A stretch of DNA of 64,000 bases from Panax quinquefolius (Eukaryota > Streptophyta > Magnoliopsida > Apiales > Araliaceae), in NCBI GenBank assembly GCA_020205615.1, contig JAINUW010000530.1, positions 1-64,000 on the forward strand, read 5' to 3'. Shown in pieces: positions 46,924-57,694 of the stretch (its first letter is position 1; each line of letters begins with the position of its first letter). Position numbers and translations under genes: made by a program. The notes beneath the pieces were generated by a model. It was not told where the DNA came from. It saw nothing but the letters and a program-made list of their open reading frames with translations, and ran no database searches.

Positions 46924-49316
46924 CGTGACGCCCCAAAATTAGGTATATCGCCACCCATCTTGGGTCGCCACTTACATGGTACATAAATTCAAATACAACT
47001 TACTAATATAACTGCCGTGGTATAATACGACATAAATCGTGAGTTTGAATACAAATATTGTCTACTAGATATTATACAAACTCAAAAGGAGTCCTCATTA
47101 CAACTATTATCACACTATTTCACGTAATAGTGAGGACTACTAATGCTATCCTCTGGACCATTACTTGTTCCCCGACTCGTCTCCAAACTATGTTCTCATT
47201 TCAAGAAGAAAAAGTGAAAGAAAGGGTGAGCTCAACTAGCCCAAGAAGAAAATATTATGACTAAGATAATGCGAATAAATTATCATTAGCCTTCAACAAA
47301 TGTTAAACCGATAAAATACAATAGACAACCGGTTTAATCTGCGGTGGAATAAGCAATCCATTAAAAGAGTCAAGTAGAGAATAAAGTCTACTATCTTTTA
47401 GGTTTTAAAAGGTTTTCATCAATTTTTATCATTTGAGACTCGACTTAATAAATAAACCACCACATCTAATCATCCCCGTACCCACTGGCCAAGGATTTTC
47501 ATCAAATTATCAATGGTCATGACTATACCGAATCACCCCTGGTCATAATCATACCAAAAACTATCCATCACTGCATTACAGGCCACTGAGGACTTTTGTC
47601 ACATCATTTATATCAAATCATGATTATACCGAATGATCCCTGGTCATAATCATACTAAGTTCATCTATGCACGTAAGCCAAAGATAACATAATATAACAT
47701 GAGGATGATGACAATGACATAATAATTCAATAAAACAAGTTCAAGAATTATTTAATCCATGAATTATTAATGTCCAAATTGTCAATATGATACTGTTTCG
47801 TAGAGTAAAATTCAAGAATGATCAGAAGAATATTTCCATGAAAAGATACTGGATGAAACGCAAATATCAAGGATATTGTACTAATTTCATGGAGTATAGA
47901 AGTTCAAGTTTTAACCTACTGGGTATAATAAAGAATGGAATAACAAAAGAAATCACCATGCATGTGGTACTTCGCATAGACAGGTTATTCCAACAGAATA
48001 ATAATAACGGAACCGGTCGTGTGAAATTCACACCATGAGGATGTTCCAATGTAATAATAAAGATGGAACCAGATCCGGTGTAAAACACACGAGATAGGAT
48101 ATTCCAATAGAATGATAAAGTCGGAACCGGTCCAGGTGTAAAACACATGCATGGATGTTCCAACAGAATAATAAAAATGGAACCGTGTCGGGTGTAAAAC
48201 ACACAGACAGGATGTTCCAACAGAATAATAGAAGAATGTCACCAAGTATAGGGTAAACCGCGTATACAGGTTATTCCAACAGAATAATTAAGAATGGAAT
48301 AACATAAGGATTTCACCAAGTATAGGGTATGCCACGTATACAGGTTATGTATAGGGTATGCCACTTTTACAGGTTATTCCAACAGAATAATAATGAATGG
48401 AATAACAGAAGTTCTCTTCAAGAAGAAAGAATAACACCCCTTACCGTAAAAGAACTGAATATAGAAGTAGTGAAGTAGCAGAATACTCTTCTTCTTTCTA
48501 TAATTTTCTCTCTATAGCTTCTCTCTATAATTTCTCTCTCTAGAGTTTCAATGAATTCGTAAGAAAATAATGAAGGAATGAGCTTCTATTTATAGGAAAA
48601 TGGAATGCATAGTAACTAATCCATGAACGGTCCAGATTGATTTACTTTAATCTGACGGTCCATATTTAAAGAAAAATCTTTTAAATAAAATATAATATAT
48701 TCTATTTATATAAAAACATTTTACTATGCAAACACTATGCAATACTATGCAAAACACTATGCAACACTATGCATAATAAAATATAATATATTCTATTTAT
48801 AGAATAACTTTAATAAAGTATTCTATTTTATATAAAAAGATGTTTCTATTTTATTACGTTAATAATACGAATAAAACAAAACGTCATTATCGCTATAATA
48901 ATTCATATTATTAATTGACAATAATGGAATCAAACTGAGTGACTTCTCACATAGGCATCAATAATCAATACCGTGTGCTACTATGCAACCACACGTATTA
49001 CTGTACTTTTACTACCGAGTAGTTCAACAGTATCAACGGTAAAACTTCCGCCGTTATTTTAATAAAATATTTTTGTCGTTTTTCAATCCGACAATAATTT
49101 CGCTAGGGTCCACCAATGATTGAGTAGTTGCATACGAATATTCCCTGCTAAACCGAATATTCCCCGACCAATCGAATATAATATAACCACTTGCATACTT
49201 TGCAAAATTTATAAATACTACCCACAACTATAATATTATCTCAAATTCACACCATAATATTAAAAAATTATTTCGACCAAATTTAAATCTTTATTAATAA
49301 AATCTGGGGTCTCACA
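46924..49316 (-). repeat. 5' LTR of LARD-like element
   Basis: Aligns throughout with 41059-43456, including the hairpin array (about 47984-48405), promoter (TATAAATAG 48586-48596) and the CACTATGCAA repeats. The LTR edge at 46924-46926 has a base change from TGTGACG to CGTGACG. Confidence 0.9.
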
Positions 49317-49723
49317 ATACCCAAGTATCATACCATTATTACTTATTCATTACTACTTCGCCTTCCTTAACGTTTATAAATTAAGTCCGCAAGCGAAATA
49401 TTATATTTTCTATAACTAGATTTTTATTACATAATCCACCTTACCTTGTTATTCCATCATTACGTATTTCTCGAAAATTCAAAAATATATCCCGAGCAAA
49501 TACCGATGAATAGTGTTTTTCGGAAAATCTCTTGAAAAACTTTTATTTTCGTCTTAGAAATTCAGACACTTTAATTCGTTCACGTAACTCAAATACTACA
49601 ACATTCTAACATCAATAGGTTATACAATGACAACCATCTTGATAACACATAGAATAGAATTTTATTATTATTTAATTTAATAAAATCATTTTACAATAAG
49701 ATCCGAATTTCTCGGTCGTTACA
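49317..49723 (-). repeat. 3' LTR of minus chromovirus, proximal part
   Basis: On the minus strand the LTR starts TGTAACGACCGAG at 49723, directly after the PPT. The first five bases (49317-49321, ATACC) are the second copy of the target duplication of the LARD-like element. Confidence 0.85.
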
Positions 49724-49737
49724 TTCTTCCCCCTTAT
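49724..49737 (-). other. PPT of minus chromovirus
   Basis: The minus strand reads TATAAGGGGGAAGAA just before TGTAACG. It is preceded by GGGGACGAAATC, the usual run between the last codons of Gypsy pol and the PPT. Confidence 0.9.
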
Positions 49738-49769
49738 AAAGATTTCGTCCCCGTAATCTCGCCTTACTT

Positions 49770-50170
49770 TTTAATCAAATAGATGGGGAAAATTTTTCTT
49801 CATCTTTTCTTTCTAATTCCCACGTTGCTTCCTCAAAGATCGTGGTTCTTCCATACTACCTTTTCTCGATGGTATTACCTTGTTCCTCGTAACTTGTTCC
49901 TTCCTATCAATGATCGCGTGACGGCGATTCTTCATATGTTAAGTCTTTCTCGATATGAATTAGCTCATACTCGATTACATGCTTATAGTCCAACTTATAT
50001 GGATGTAATACAGATACGTAAAACACGTTATGTATTCATTCTAGGTCTGGAGGTAATGCTATCACATAAGCTACCTCTCCCACCCATTTTAATACTTCAA
50101 AAGGTCCTTTAAACCGTGGACTTAACTTTCCTTTCCTTCCAAAGCGTATCTTTCCTTTCTAGGGAGATAC
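49770..50170 (-). pseudogene. pol: Chromodomain end of integrase (minus element)
   Basis: In shifting frames the minus strand reads 'SPRFKGPFEVLKWVGEVAY', 'IHNVFYVS', 'YEL.HI..DLTYEE', then 'VVWKNHD' and 'EEATWELE' near 49800-49850, before a stop at about 49780. The W..H....ATWE pattern is the chromodomain signature at the end of chromovirus integrase, which guides insertion to histone-marked chromatin. It supports assignment to the Tekay/Del branch. The open frame on the plus strand (49783-50112) is its shadow. Confidence 0.7.
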
Positions 50171-51000
50171 CTTTAGAAACACATACGAGCCCACCTCAAA
50201 CTCTCGACTTAGTCTATGCGAGTTCGCATACTTCTTCTGTCTGTCCTGAGCTGTGATGAGACGCATCCGAATTAACTTCTTCTGTTTGTTACACCAATTC
50301 TGGTCCAAGCATCCGGCGTTCTTCCACCTCATCCCAACACAATGGTGTTCTGCATTTTCTTCCATACAAAGCTTCATACGGTGGCATGCCTATGCTTGCA
50401 TGATAACTGTTGTTATACGCAAACTCTAATAGTGGTAGGTGATCATCCCAACTACCCTTGAAATCCATGACACAAGACCTCAACATGTCTTCTAACGTCT
50501 GAATTGTTCTCTCGCTCTGCCCATCGGTTTGTGGATGATAAGCTGTGCTTAACTTCAGTTGCGTTACCAACCGTTCTTGTAAAATCTTCCAAAAGTTCGA
50601 TGTGAATCGTGGATCACGATCTTACACAATCGATACCGGTACTCCATGTCTGGAAATGATTTCCTTAACATAGAGTTTAGCTAACTGGTCTAAGTTATAC
50701 TTGACCCTAATTGGCAAAAAGTGAGCTGACTTCGTCAACCGGTCCACTATTACCCAAATCGAATTGTACCCTTTATTCGTCGTCTGAAGTCCCACTACGA
50801 AGTTCATCCTGATATGCTCCCACTTCTATTCTGGGATCTCCAATGACTATAATAAGCCACTGGGTCGTTGATTTTCGGCCTTAACTTTTTGACAAGTTAA
50901 GCACCTACTCACATACTCTGCTATTTCTCTCTTCATGTTTGGCCACCAAAAACTCTGTTAAAGGTCTTGATACATCTTAGTACTACCAGGATGTATTGAG
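50171..51000 (-). pseudogene. pol: Integrase (minus element)
   Basis: Zinc-finger part near 50880-50950 reads '[18 protein letters not shown]'. The core follows: 'MNFVVGL', 'VIVDRLTKSAHF' with the first catalytic Asp, then a stop (TAA at about 50622) where SDRD is expected, 'DPRFTSNFW' with the second Asp, '[19 protein letters not shown]' with the catalytic Glu, and '[18 protein letters not shown]'. Two open pieces: 50622-50807 and 50289-50570. Inserts the cDNA into the host genome; broken here by the stop and at least one frameshift. Confidence 0.9.
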
Positions 51001-51299
51001 TACCTCGAACTATGAGCTTCTTGTAACACTTACTCCTTTAATTTCTTCTCATTCGGAACCCAAATTCTTCCTTCAAATCTTAATAATCCCACATTATCAA
51101 GACTATACTTAGTATCTTCCTTCTCGGATAACCGCTTCTTCATTTGGTTACACTCGTCAGTCTTGACTTGTACCTCCTTGACTCTTTCTACGATGGTAGA
51201 TTGCATCTCCATCGTAAATAGTATCTGTCTTGTATCACTTGGCATCTTCACTTCTATTTCCATCCTAACCATCTCTGTTATTAACTCATTTTAAGCTGT

Positions 51300-51724
51300 T
51301 AACATAAACAACTTTTCTCGACCCTTTTTACTTAAGGCGTCGGCAACTACATTGACCTTTCTAGGGTGATACAGGATTTCACAATCATAATCCTTTATCA
51401 ACTCTAGCTATCTTCTCTGTCTCATATTTAACTCCTTCTGAGTGAAGATATACTTTAGACTTTTATGGTCCATATATATCTCACATTTTTTCCCATAAAG
51501 ATAATGTCTCCATATCTTTAGGGCAAACACTACTGCGGCCAGTTCCAGATCATGAGTAGGATAAACTTTCTCATAATCCTTCAACTGTCGGGATGCATAC
51601 GCAATGACCTTGCCATGTTACATAAGCACACAACCAAGTCCTCTATGCGAAGCATCGCTATACAATACAAAATTTCTCGTGTCATCCGGCAATGACAAAA
51701 CAAGCGCTTCACTTAATCTTTTCT
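51300..51724 (-). pseudogene. pol: RNase H (minus element)
   Basis: Minus strand reads a '[14 protein letters not shown]' segment (about 51610-51665), then '[15 protein letters not shown]' and '[16 protein letters not shown]' and a '[19 protein letters not shown]' run. Frames differ from RT by indels near 51724. Degrades the RNA strand of the RNA:DNA hybrid. The linker to integrase (51030-51272, an open frame) is ordinary for the family. Confidence 0.85.
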
Positions 51725-52560
51725 TCAGTTCTTAAAACTGTCTTCACATTTATCCGTCCATACGTATTTCACCGTCTTCCTTGTTAAATTAGTCAACGGG
51801 GTAGCTATCTTTGAAAAATCATGGATAAATCTTCGATAGTACCCTACTAACCCTAGGAAACTCTGCACCTCAGTCGGCGTTTTTGGTTGTTCCCAATTCA
51901 TCACTGCTTCCACATTCGCTGGATCTATTGAAATTCCCACTTGGTCAATGACATGACCTAAAAACTGCACCTTTTCCAGCCAAAATTCACATTTGGTGAA
52001 TTTCGCATATAACCTCTCCTTCCTGAGTGTCTCCAATACTAATCTTAAGTGTTCAGCATGATCTTCTAGCGTCTTAGAATAGACTAGAATATCATCGATA
52101 AACACCACGACGAACTTGTCCAAATATAGTTTGAACACTCTGTTCATCATATCCATAAATGCAGCAGGTGCATTTGTCAACCCAAATGACATCACTAGAA
52201 ACTCGTAATGACCATAACGAGTCCTGAATGCAGTCTTTGGTACATCTTCCTTCCTAACCTTCAACTGATGATACCCCGTCCGCAAATCTATTTTAGAAAA
52301 ATACTTTGCCCCTTTCAATTGATCAAAGAGATCATCGATCATGGGCAATGGATATTTATTCTTTATCGTTAACTTGTTCAACTCCTGATAGTCGATACAA
52401 AGCCTTAACGATCCGTCTTTCTTCTTGACAAACAACACCGGTGCCCCTCACGGAGAAACACTTGTTTGAATGTACTTTCTGTCCGATAGTTCCTGTAGCT
52501 GAACCATTAGTTCTTTCATTTCCACAGGCGCCATACGGTACGGTGCCCTTGAGACTTATG
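51725..52560 (-). pseudogene. pol: Reverse transcriptase (minus element)
   Basis: A 237-codon open frame (51725-52438) holds '[17 protein letters not shown]', '[19 protein letters not shown]', '[18 protein letters not shown]', '[18 protein letters not shown]', the catalytic '[11 protein letters not shown]' and '[14 protein letters not shown]'. Its N-terminal part (52440-52560, '[20 protein letters not shown]') is in another frame. Close to the plus-element RT, so the same family. Frame breaks at both ends make it inactive. Confidence 0.92.
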
Positions 52561-52663
52561 TCGCTCCTGACACAATGTCTATCACAAATTCGATCTCCCT
52601 ATCCAGCTGTAAACCCGGTAACTAATTTGGAAATACATCCATGAACTCGTTTACTATAGGTAT

Positions 52664-53222
52664 TTATTCCATGGTTGCTCCCACTCTCTGGGTATCAACA
52701 ATATGGCATAGGTAACCTACACAACCCTTCCTGAAAAGTTTTCTAGTTTGTGTCATCGTAAGGCAACATGGACGTCCCGGTGATTTACTACCGTAAAATA
52801 CTACAGGAGATTGCTTTAACGTCCTGATGCTCACACATTTCTTTTGGCAATCTATAATTGCTCCATGATTAATCAACCAATCCATTCTGAGAATTACGTC
52901 GAATTCACCTAACTTTATCGGTATTAAATCTACCGATAACTTACAATCACGTACAACTACGCAACAACTCTTATGAATATCTTCAACAGGAATTATCTCT
53001 TCGTTTGCTACCTTAATGTTCAAAGGTATAGGCAATTTTTTGGGAAATAGTTCTAGTCGTCTAGCAAAATCACATGCTATAAATGAACAAGTAGCACCCG
53101 AATCGAATAGCACATATGCATTTATATTGTTTATCAGAATAATACCTACAACTACATCCCCTGATGCCACCGCATCTTGGACCTTGATATTAAAAGTGCG
53201 GGCCATTAATTTCCCCGGCTGA
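52664..53222 (-). pseudogene. pol: Protease (minus element), active site intact
   Basis: Open frame of 180 codons with 'YVLFDSGATCSFIACDFA' carrying the catalytic Asp-Ser-Gly, and 'FDVILRMDWLINHGAIIDC' (Gly to Arg at the usual LGMDWL). It gives the reference for the damaged site in the plus element (38503). Ends at 'VGATME' before the RT linker, with a stop where the linker should read on. Confidence 0.9.
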
Positions 53223-54276
53223 GCTGGACCACTAATAGCTAACTTACCGCTATTAGTTCCCTTATTTCCTTTTATCCCCTTCTTCGGGCAGTTCTTTGCT
53301 ATGTGGTCAGTTGATCCACATACAAAGCATCCGTGATTTTTCTTCGAATTTGGACAGTTAGGCGAAATGTGCCCTTCCTATCCATAATTATAACATACTA
53401 CCTTTCCTTTGAGACAGACTCCTAAGTGAGTCTTCCTGCAGGTTTTATAGGCCTCCATCCTCTTCTTAGAGTCCCCTTGTTTTACTCTGGTATTCCCAAA
53501 GTTAAAGCCCTTCCTCTTTTGACCGTTGCCACTTCACTGGCTCCCTCGGTCTTGGTTCCTCCATCAACCTTGCCCTTGTTTTTCTTATCCTTTTGGTACT
53601 GGCTTAGAGCCTCATTCCCACCTTCGGCAATTATTGCCATTTCTAGAATGGTTACAAAGGAAGTACTTTGGAATACAGAGATTCAGCTATAGAGCCAGGG
53701 TTTCAAGCCCTGCTCGAATCTTTTAGCCTTTCTAACTTCAGTGTCCACTTGGTGTTGAGCGAATCATGCCAGTTCATTAAACTCGGCGGCATACTGGGGA
53801 ACTGTCATCTCCCCTTGTTTCAATTCAAGAAACCTCATTTCCATCCTCCCTTGAATACTCGTGGGAAAATAGTTCTCGAAGAAAATCTCCTTGAACCTCT
53901 CCCACGTTAAGTTTCCTATATCGGCCCTAGCCTGGTTTGCCTCCCACCATAAGTTGGCATCTCCTTTCATCAAATAAGTTACAAAAGCAATCTTTTGACC
54001 CTCCTCAACATTTTCTATTACAAATGCTTTCTCGATTTCTTTTACCCAAGTCTGGGCTTTTATAGGGTCCGTAGTTCCTTTGAACTCTGGCGGACCTACA
54101 CTTTTATAATCCTTAAAAGTAGTAACTTCAGATTACTCCAGAATCACGGTACATTAGCCTCGTTCTATTGAATCTGTTAGTAAAAGATTAACGAACTCCT
54201 GCATTGGATTAATCGGACCACCCTCCGGTTGGTTAACATTAGTGCCTTGATTTCGTTGTCTCCTTCTTGGCGGCAT
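53223..54276 (-). pseudogene. gag: gag (minus element)
   Basis: ATG at 54274-54276 begins MPPRRRQRNQGTNVN. Capsid pieces: 'WVKEIEKAFVIENV', 'ANLWWEANQARA' (open frame 53764-53973), 'IFFENYFPTSIQGRM', 'VPQYAAEFNELA'. Nucleocapsid at about 53280-53450: CKTCRKTHLGVC, CYNYG with a TAG where CAG is expected, 'EGHISPNC', and CFVCGSTDHIAKNC. As in the plus copy, the first knuckle has Tyr for the second Cys. Stops and frameshifts throughout. The start codon lies three bases from the edge of the solo LTR. Confidence 0.88.
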
Positions 54277-54279
54277 TTG

Positions 54280-57200
54280 TGACGCCCCCAAATTCGGGTA
54301 TCTTCCAACCCGATAGATGGTGCTCCACTGTACTAACATCCATACAATCATTGCATTGAAATACAACAAAATGAAAGTAATTACTATCTTCTTATTACAA
54401 TCAAAGTATAATCCTTCCCAAGTTCATAAACCGGTTACATCGTTCATTGTTCATAATGTATAATACATACAAACTTACTAAACTATTACACAATGCCTAA
54501 GCATCCATCTTAGCTTTACCCTTATCATTCTTGGCATTCACAGTACGTTCATCTTTAACTCGCAGCTTATATAATTCAAGCAAGAAGTGAGCATATGACA
54601 AAGAAGTTTAATCAAGGATAACAGAATACCACATTCATGAATTATACAACAATTCCAACATAATCGAATAATAGTTATGAAGTATTACGAATCAATAATA
54701 CTTTAACAGATTCATAACATCAATTCCCAAAGTATAGAATAGATTAGGAATTTCGAACCGGTAAATAGACCATGAACAAAGAAATTTCAGTTTTCATACT
54801 TGAAAAGGAGTCCACAAAGACTAAGGCCATTCATCAAGTATAACTTACGAGCACTTCTAGGTGATCAAACTATAGTACTCTATGTTGATCAACACTACAT
54901 TCATTAAACGTATTTATGTTTAATATTTTTGGCAAACTCGCGTGCCCATCGAATAATTGATGAAAAATACTTTTGTTTGTTCATAGACAAACCTTACCTT
55001 CACATCCATACCAATTACTTGGCATAGGATAGCGTTAACATTTCTATATAGAATGATATGAATAATAATCAATCTATATCTTACGAATAGTCTAGCCGAG
55101 TTAAAATCTGGCATCGACCCTTTCTTTAAAACAAGTTTTGAAATTCAGTTCAACGAATCACATAAAACTTGGCTAACATGGAAGTTAGACAAGCGTTAAG
55201 AAAACTTTCCTTTCAGCGTCTTCAAATAACTTACTCGACTGACCACAACCTTTACAGAATCTACATGATATGTTCACATAGCACACTGTAATTAGCTATC
55301 AAATAACTATTCACATTGTTCCTTTAAGCTTCTTTCTCTTATATGTCTGTGTTAACTTAATATCTTTATTAAAGTCAACATGACTTATTACCCTTCGTCC
55401 CGGTGTATCACTCTATTGACGTTTATTTACCGGACTCAAACATCGTTGATAAAGTACCAACTTTGTTTATTTTACATATCTTGTTTATATGCATTTCATT
55501 CCTAAGTTTCATACTCTATACCTTAGTATAGGTAGTATAGGATTAGTCTTAGTACATTCATTGAGTATATAAACTCAACTCAGGTAGGTCTCTAAACAAC
55601 TGAAGTTTGAAACCTAACTTGGTTAACTTTTTTCTCATCGCAAGTTGCATGGACACTGCATCCTTATATATTAGTGGCCATTGCGGTGAAAGTTAGCAGG
55701 ATACTACCGAAGTCCTGCATCATGCATGGCGCCACCACTTTGTACTAGTTTTGGTCTTTGCAGTAGAGTGCGGCAGCAGATTGACCAAACCAGTTTTGGT
55801 TTTCTAATGAAAATTCCAGCTTCCTAATTTGTTCGTTTTACATCTGAATTGACCCATTCGAATTCCTACAAGTCAGGAATTACATCCTTTACGTGTTCAT
55901 ATAAGAATTCAATACTTTCAAATCCGTTAACTCATAATTCACTATTGAGTTCATTTTATATACGTTCGTAAACGTTAATGAGCGTTCAATGCTCGTTTTC
56001 TTTGTTCTAAGTCGGAATCCGATGATTCTCAAACCCACAACTCTTAATTACCCTATCTCACGTGTTAACATTAAAAACTGACGTTTTCAATTCACACGGA
56101 AACTTTTGACCTTTAATCCGGGCTTTATCCATTTTCGACGTTTAACGTCTATTTCTGCAAAATTCGCTATAACTTCGTTACTATTGTTCTTTAAGCCAAA
56201 TCACATGGAATATTCCATGGATTTCATATCTACATCCTAACCAAACAAGATGCATATACTAACATGTTGATGGAGCTCAATCGTTTATCAATAATCGATC
56301 TCAATTATCAATATTTTCATGGTTCAAAAACTATATCAAACCTTATTATTTTTATAATCTCATGACTTATAGAGATTGAATCTATGGTAAGTCATCTTTA
56401 AATCCTCACTCATGACATATACCACCCCTTCATGATTCTCTAAAATGAAAGAAAATCTAAAAGAGATGGAGATGAAAGGTAAGGAATATACCTTAAGAAC
56501 TCTTATGAATTTCTTGAAAACTCTAAGTCCAATCTTCTAAAATATATGTCTTGGTTGACTATAGCTCTCTTTCTCTCTCAAAATAATCTAGGTTGGTAAT
56601 TGAAAAACTCTCAAATGGCCAACCTTGCCTTCTTATTTATAGGAAATGAGAATGGAGGGCAATTTGGACATTAAACCCCACCTCCTTACTATTCATGTGT
56701 GGTCACCTAGTAAGATACTTGGTGACCAAGCCTTATGCTTGGAGTCCACACCAAGGTGGTAGGCCCACCTCCTTAGGTGACATCTCATGGGTTTTACCCA
56801 TTCGGTGACCCACCGGTTCGACCCACGGTTCGATTTTAATGAATTTGGTTTAAATAAATAAACATTGGGCCTTGACTTGGACTTAACCCATCCATCTCAT
56901 TGGGCTTAGTCATTCAATTGATTGGGGTAATCATAATCCAATACAAGTGAATTACTCATTGATACATAGATTAATCCTATTATACGCATCGTATTCTACA
57001 CGTACAATTCATGTATTCCTTCGTATACCATACCTACAATAATCGTATTGTACCTCGTATTTACTCAACGTATTATACATAGATACTAACTAGCATCACC
57101 CATTGTATAACACTTGAATTAAACCTAACACCATTTCTTCTACACAAATTATTTCCTTCTCAGAAATCAATATACTCAACCCTTAGGTTTTAAGTCCGCA

Positions 57201-57544
57201 GGTAAAAATTGCGTTTTCCATAAATAAAATATTATCAGATATTCCATCTTATCACGATATTCTATCATTACGCGTTTCCCGGAATTTCAAAATAATTCCC
57301 CGAACAGAAACGGATGAATAGTGTTTTTACAAAAATTTCTCGGAAAACAATTATTATCGTCTTGGAAATTCCAAACAACTATTTCTAACATGTAGCCAGA
57401 ATACTAACCTACGTTAGCACATTCTAGGTTATACAACGACCTTCACATAGCTTACTCACAAAGAAATCAATTAAAGTCATTTAATTCACATAATCAAATA
57501 AAAATTTAATTGTCATTAAAAATCCGATTTTCTCGGACGTTACA
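54280..57544 (-). mobile_element. Solo LTR inserted at the gag start
   Basis: Minus strand starts TGTAACGTCCGAG (57544) and ends GGGGGCGTCA (54280); 3265 bases. Upstream (minus strand) the host leader ends CTTAACAGCAAAA, downstream it resumes CAAATGCCGCC; in the uninterrupted copies (9060, 27620) these are joined as TTAACAAAAAATGCCGCC. Flanking CAAAA/CAAAT fits a 5-bp target duplication with one base lost. No PBS, PPT or internal region belongs to it. Promoter: TATAAATAA at 56633-56641, CT/GA tract 56564-56579. Confidence 0.85.
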
Positions 57545-57694
57545 TTTTGCTGTTAAGAAAACCACACATCATTATTACTTTATTCTTGTTGGTTTGTTAT
57601 TATTTGTAATTAAAACAACAACTCATACTCATTACTCAATATATTCCGTAAAAAGACTTATATTGATTCATAACTTGTAGTATAACACTACATT
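57545..57694 (-). mobile_element. Leader of minus chromovirus (150 bases)
   Basis: On the minus strand it matches 27490-27625: 'TATACTACAAG', 'TCTTTTTACGGAA', 'GTAATGATGTGTGG', 'TTCTTAACA'. It is the last part of the leader between the extra ORF and gag. The rest is separated by the element starting at 57695. Confidence 0.8.

Larger units (their letters stand above)
41059..49316 (-). mobile_element. Non-coding LTR element (LARD-like), complete
   Basis: 8258 bases with LTRs of about 2.4 kb (41059-43456 and 46924-49316), a minus-strand PBS (46911-46921) and a PPT (about 43457-43472). It is flanked by a perfect 5-bp target duplication ATACC (41054-41058 and 49317-49321). The 3.47 kb internal region has no gag or pol match on either strand. 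The structure fits a large retrotransposon derivative that needs enzymes from another element. It sits within the 3' LTR of the minus chromovirus and so is younger than that insertion. Confidence 0.88.
40030..57694 (-). mobile_element. Minus-strand Tekay/Del-like chromovirus with three insertions
   Basis: Reading right to left: leader (57545-57694), interrupted gag start, gag, protease, RT, RNase H, integrase, chromodomain remnant, PPT (49724-49737) and 3' LTR (49723 to 49317 and 41058 to 40030). Insertions: a non-coding LTR element in the 3' LTR, a solo LTR at the gag ATG, and a long-LTR element in the leader. The latter pushes the PBS and 5' LTR off the right edge. It is inserted in the RNase H of the plus element. 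Confidence 0.85.

Noticed and set aside
49783..50112. 109-codon plus-strand frame
   Set aside because: It is the antisense shadow of the integrase C-terminus and chromodomain on the minus strand.
53426..53910. Three overlapping plus-strand frames of 66-88 codons
   Set aside because: Antisense shadows of minus-strand gag; no independent signal.
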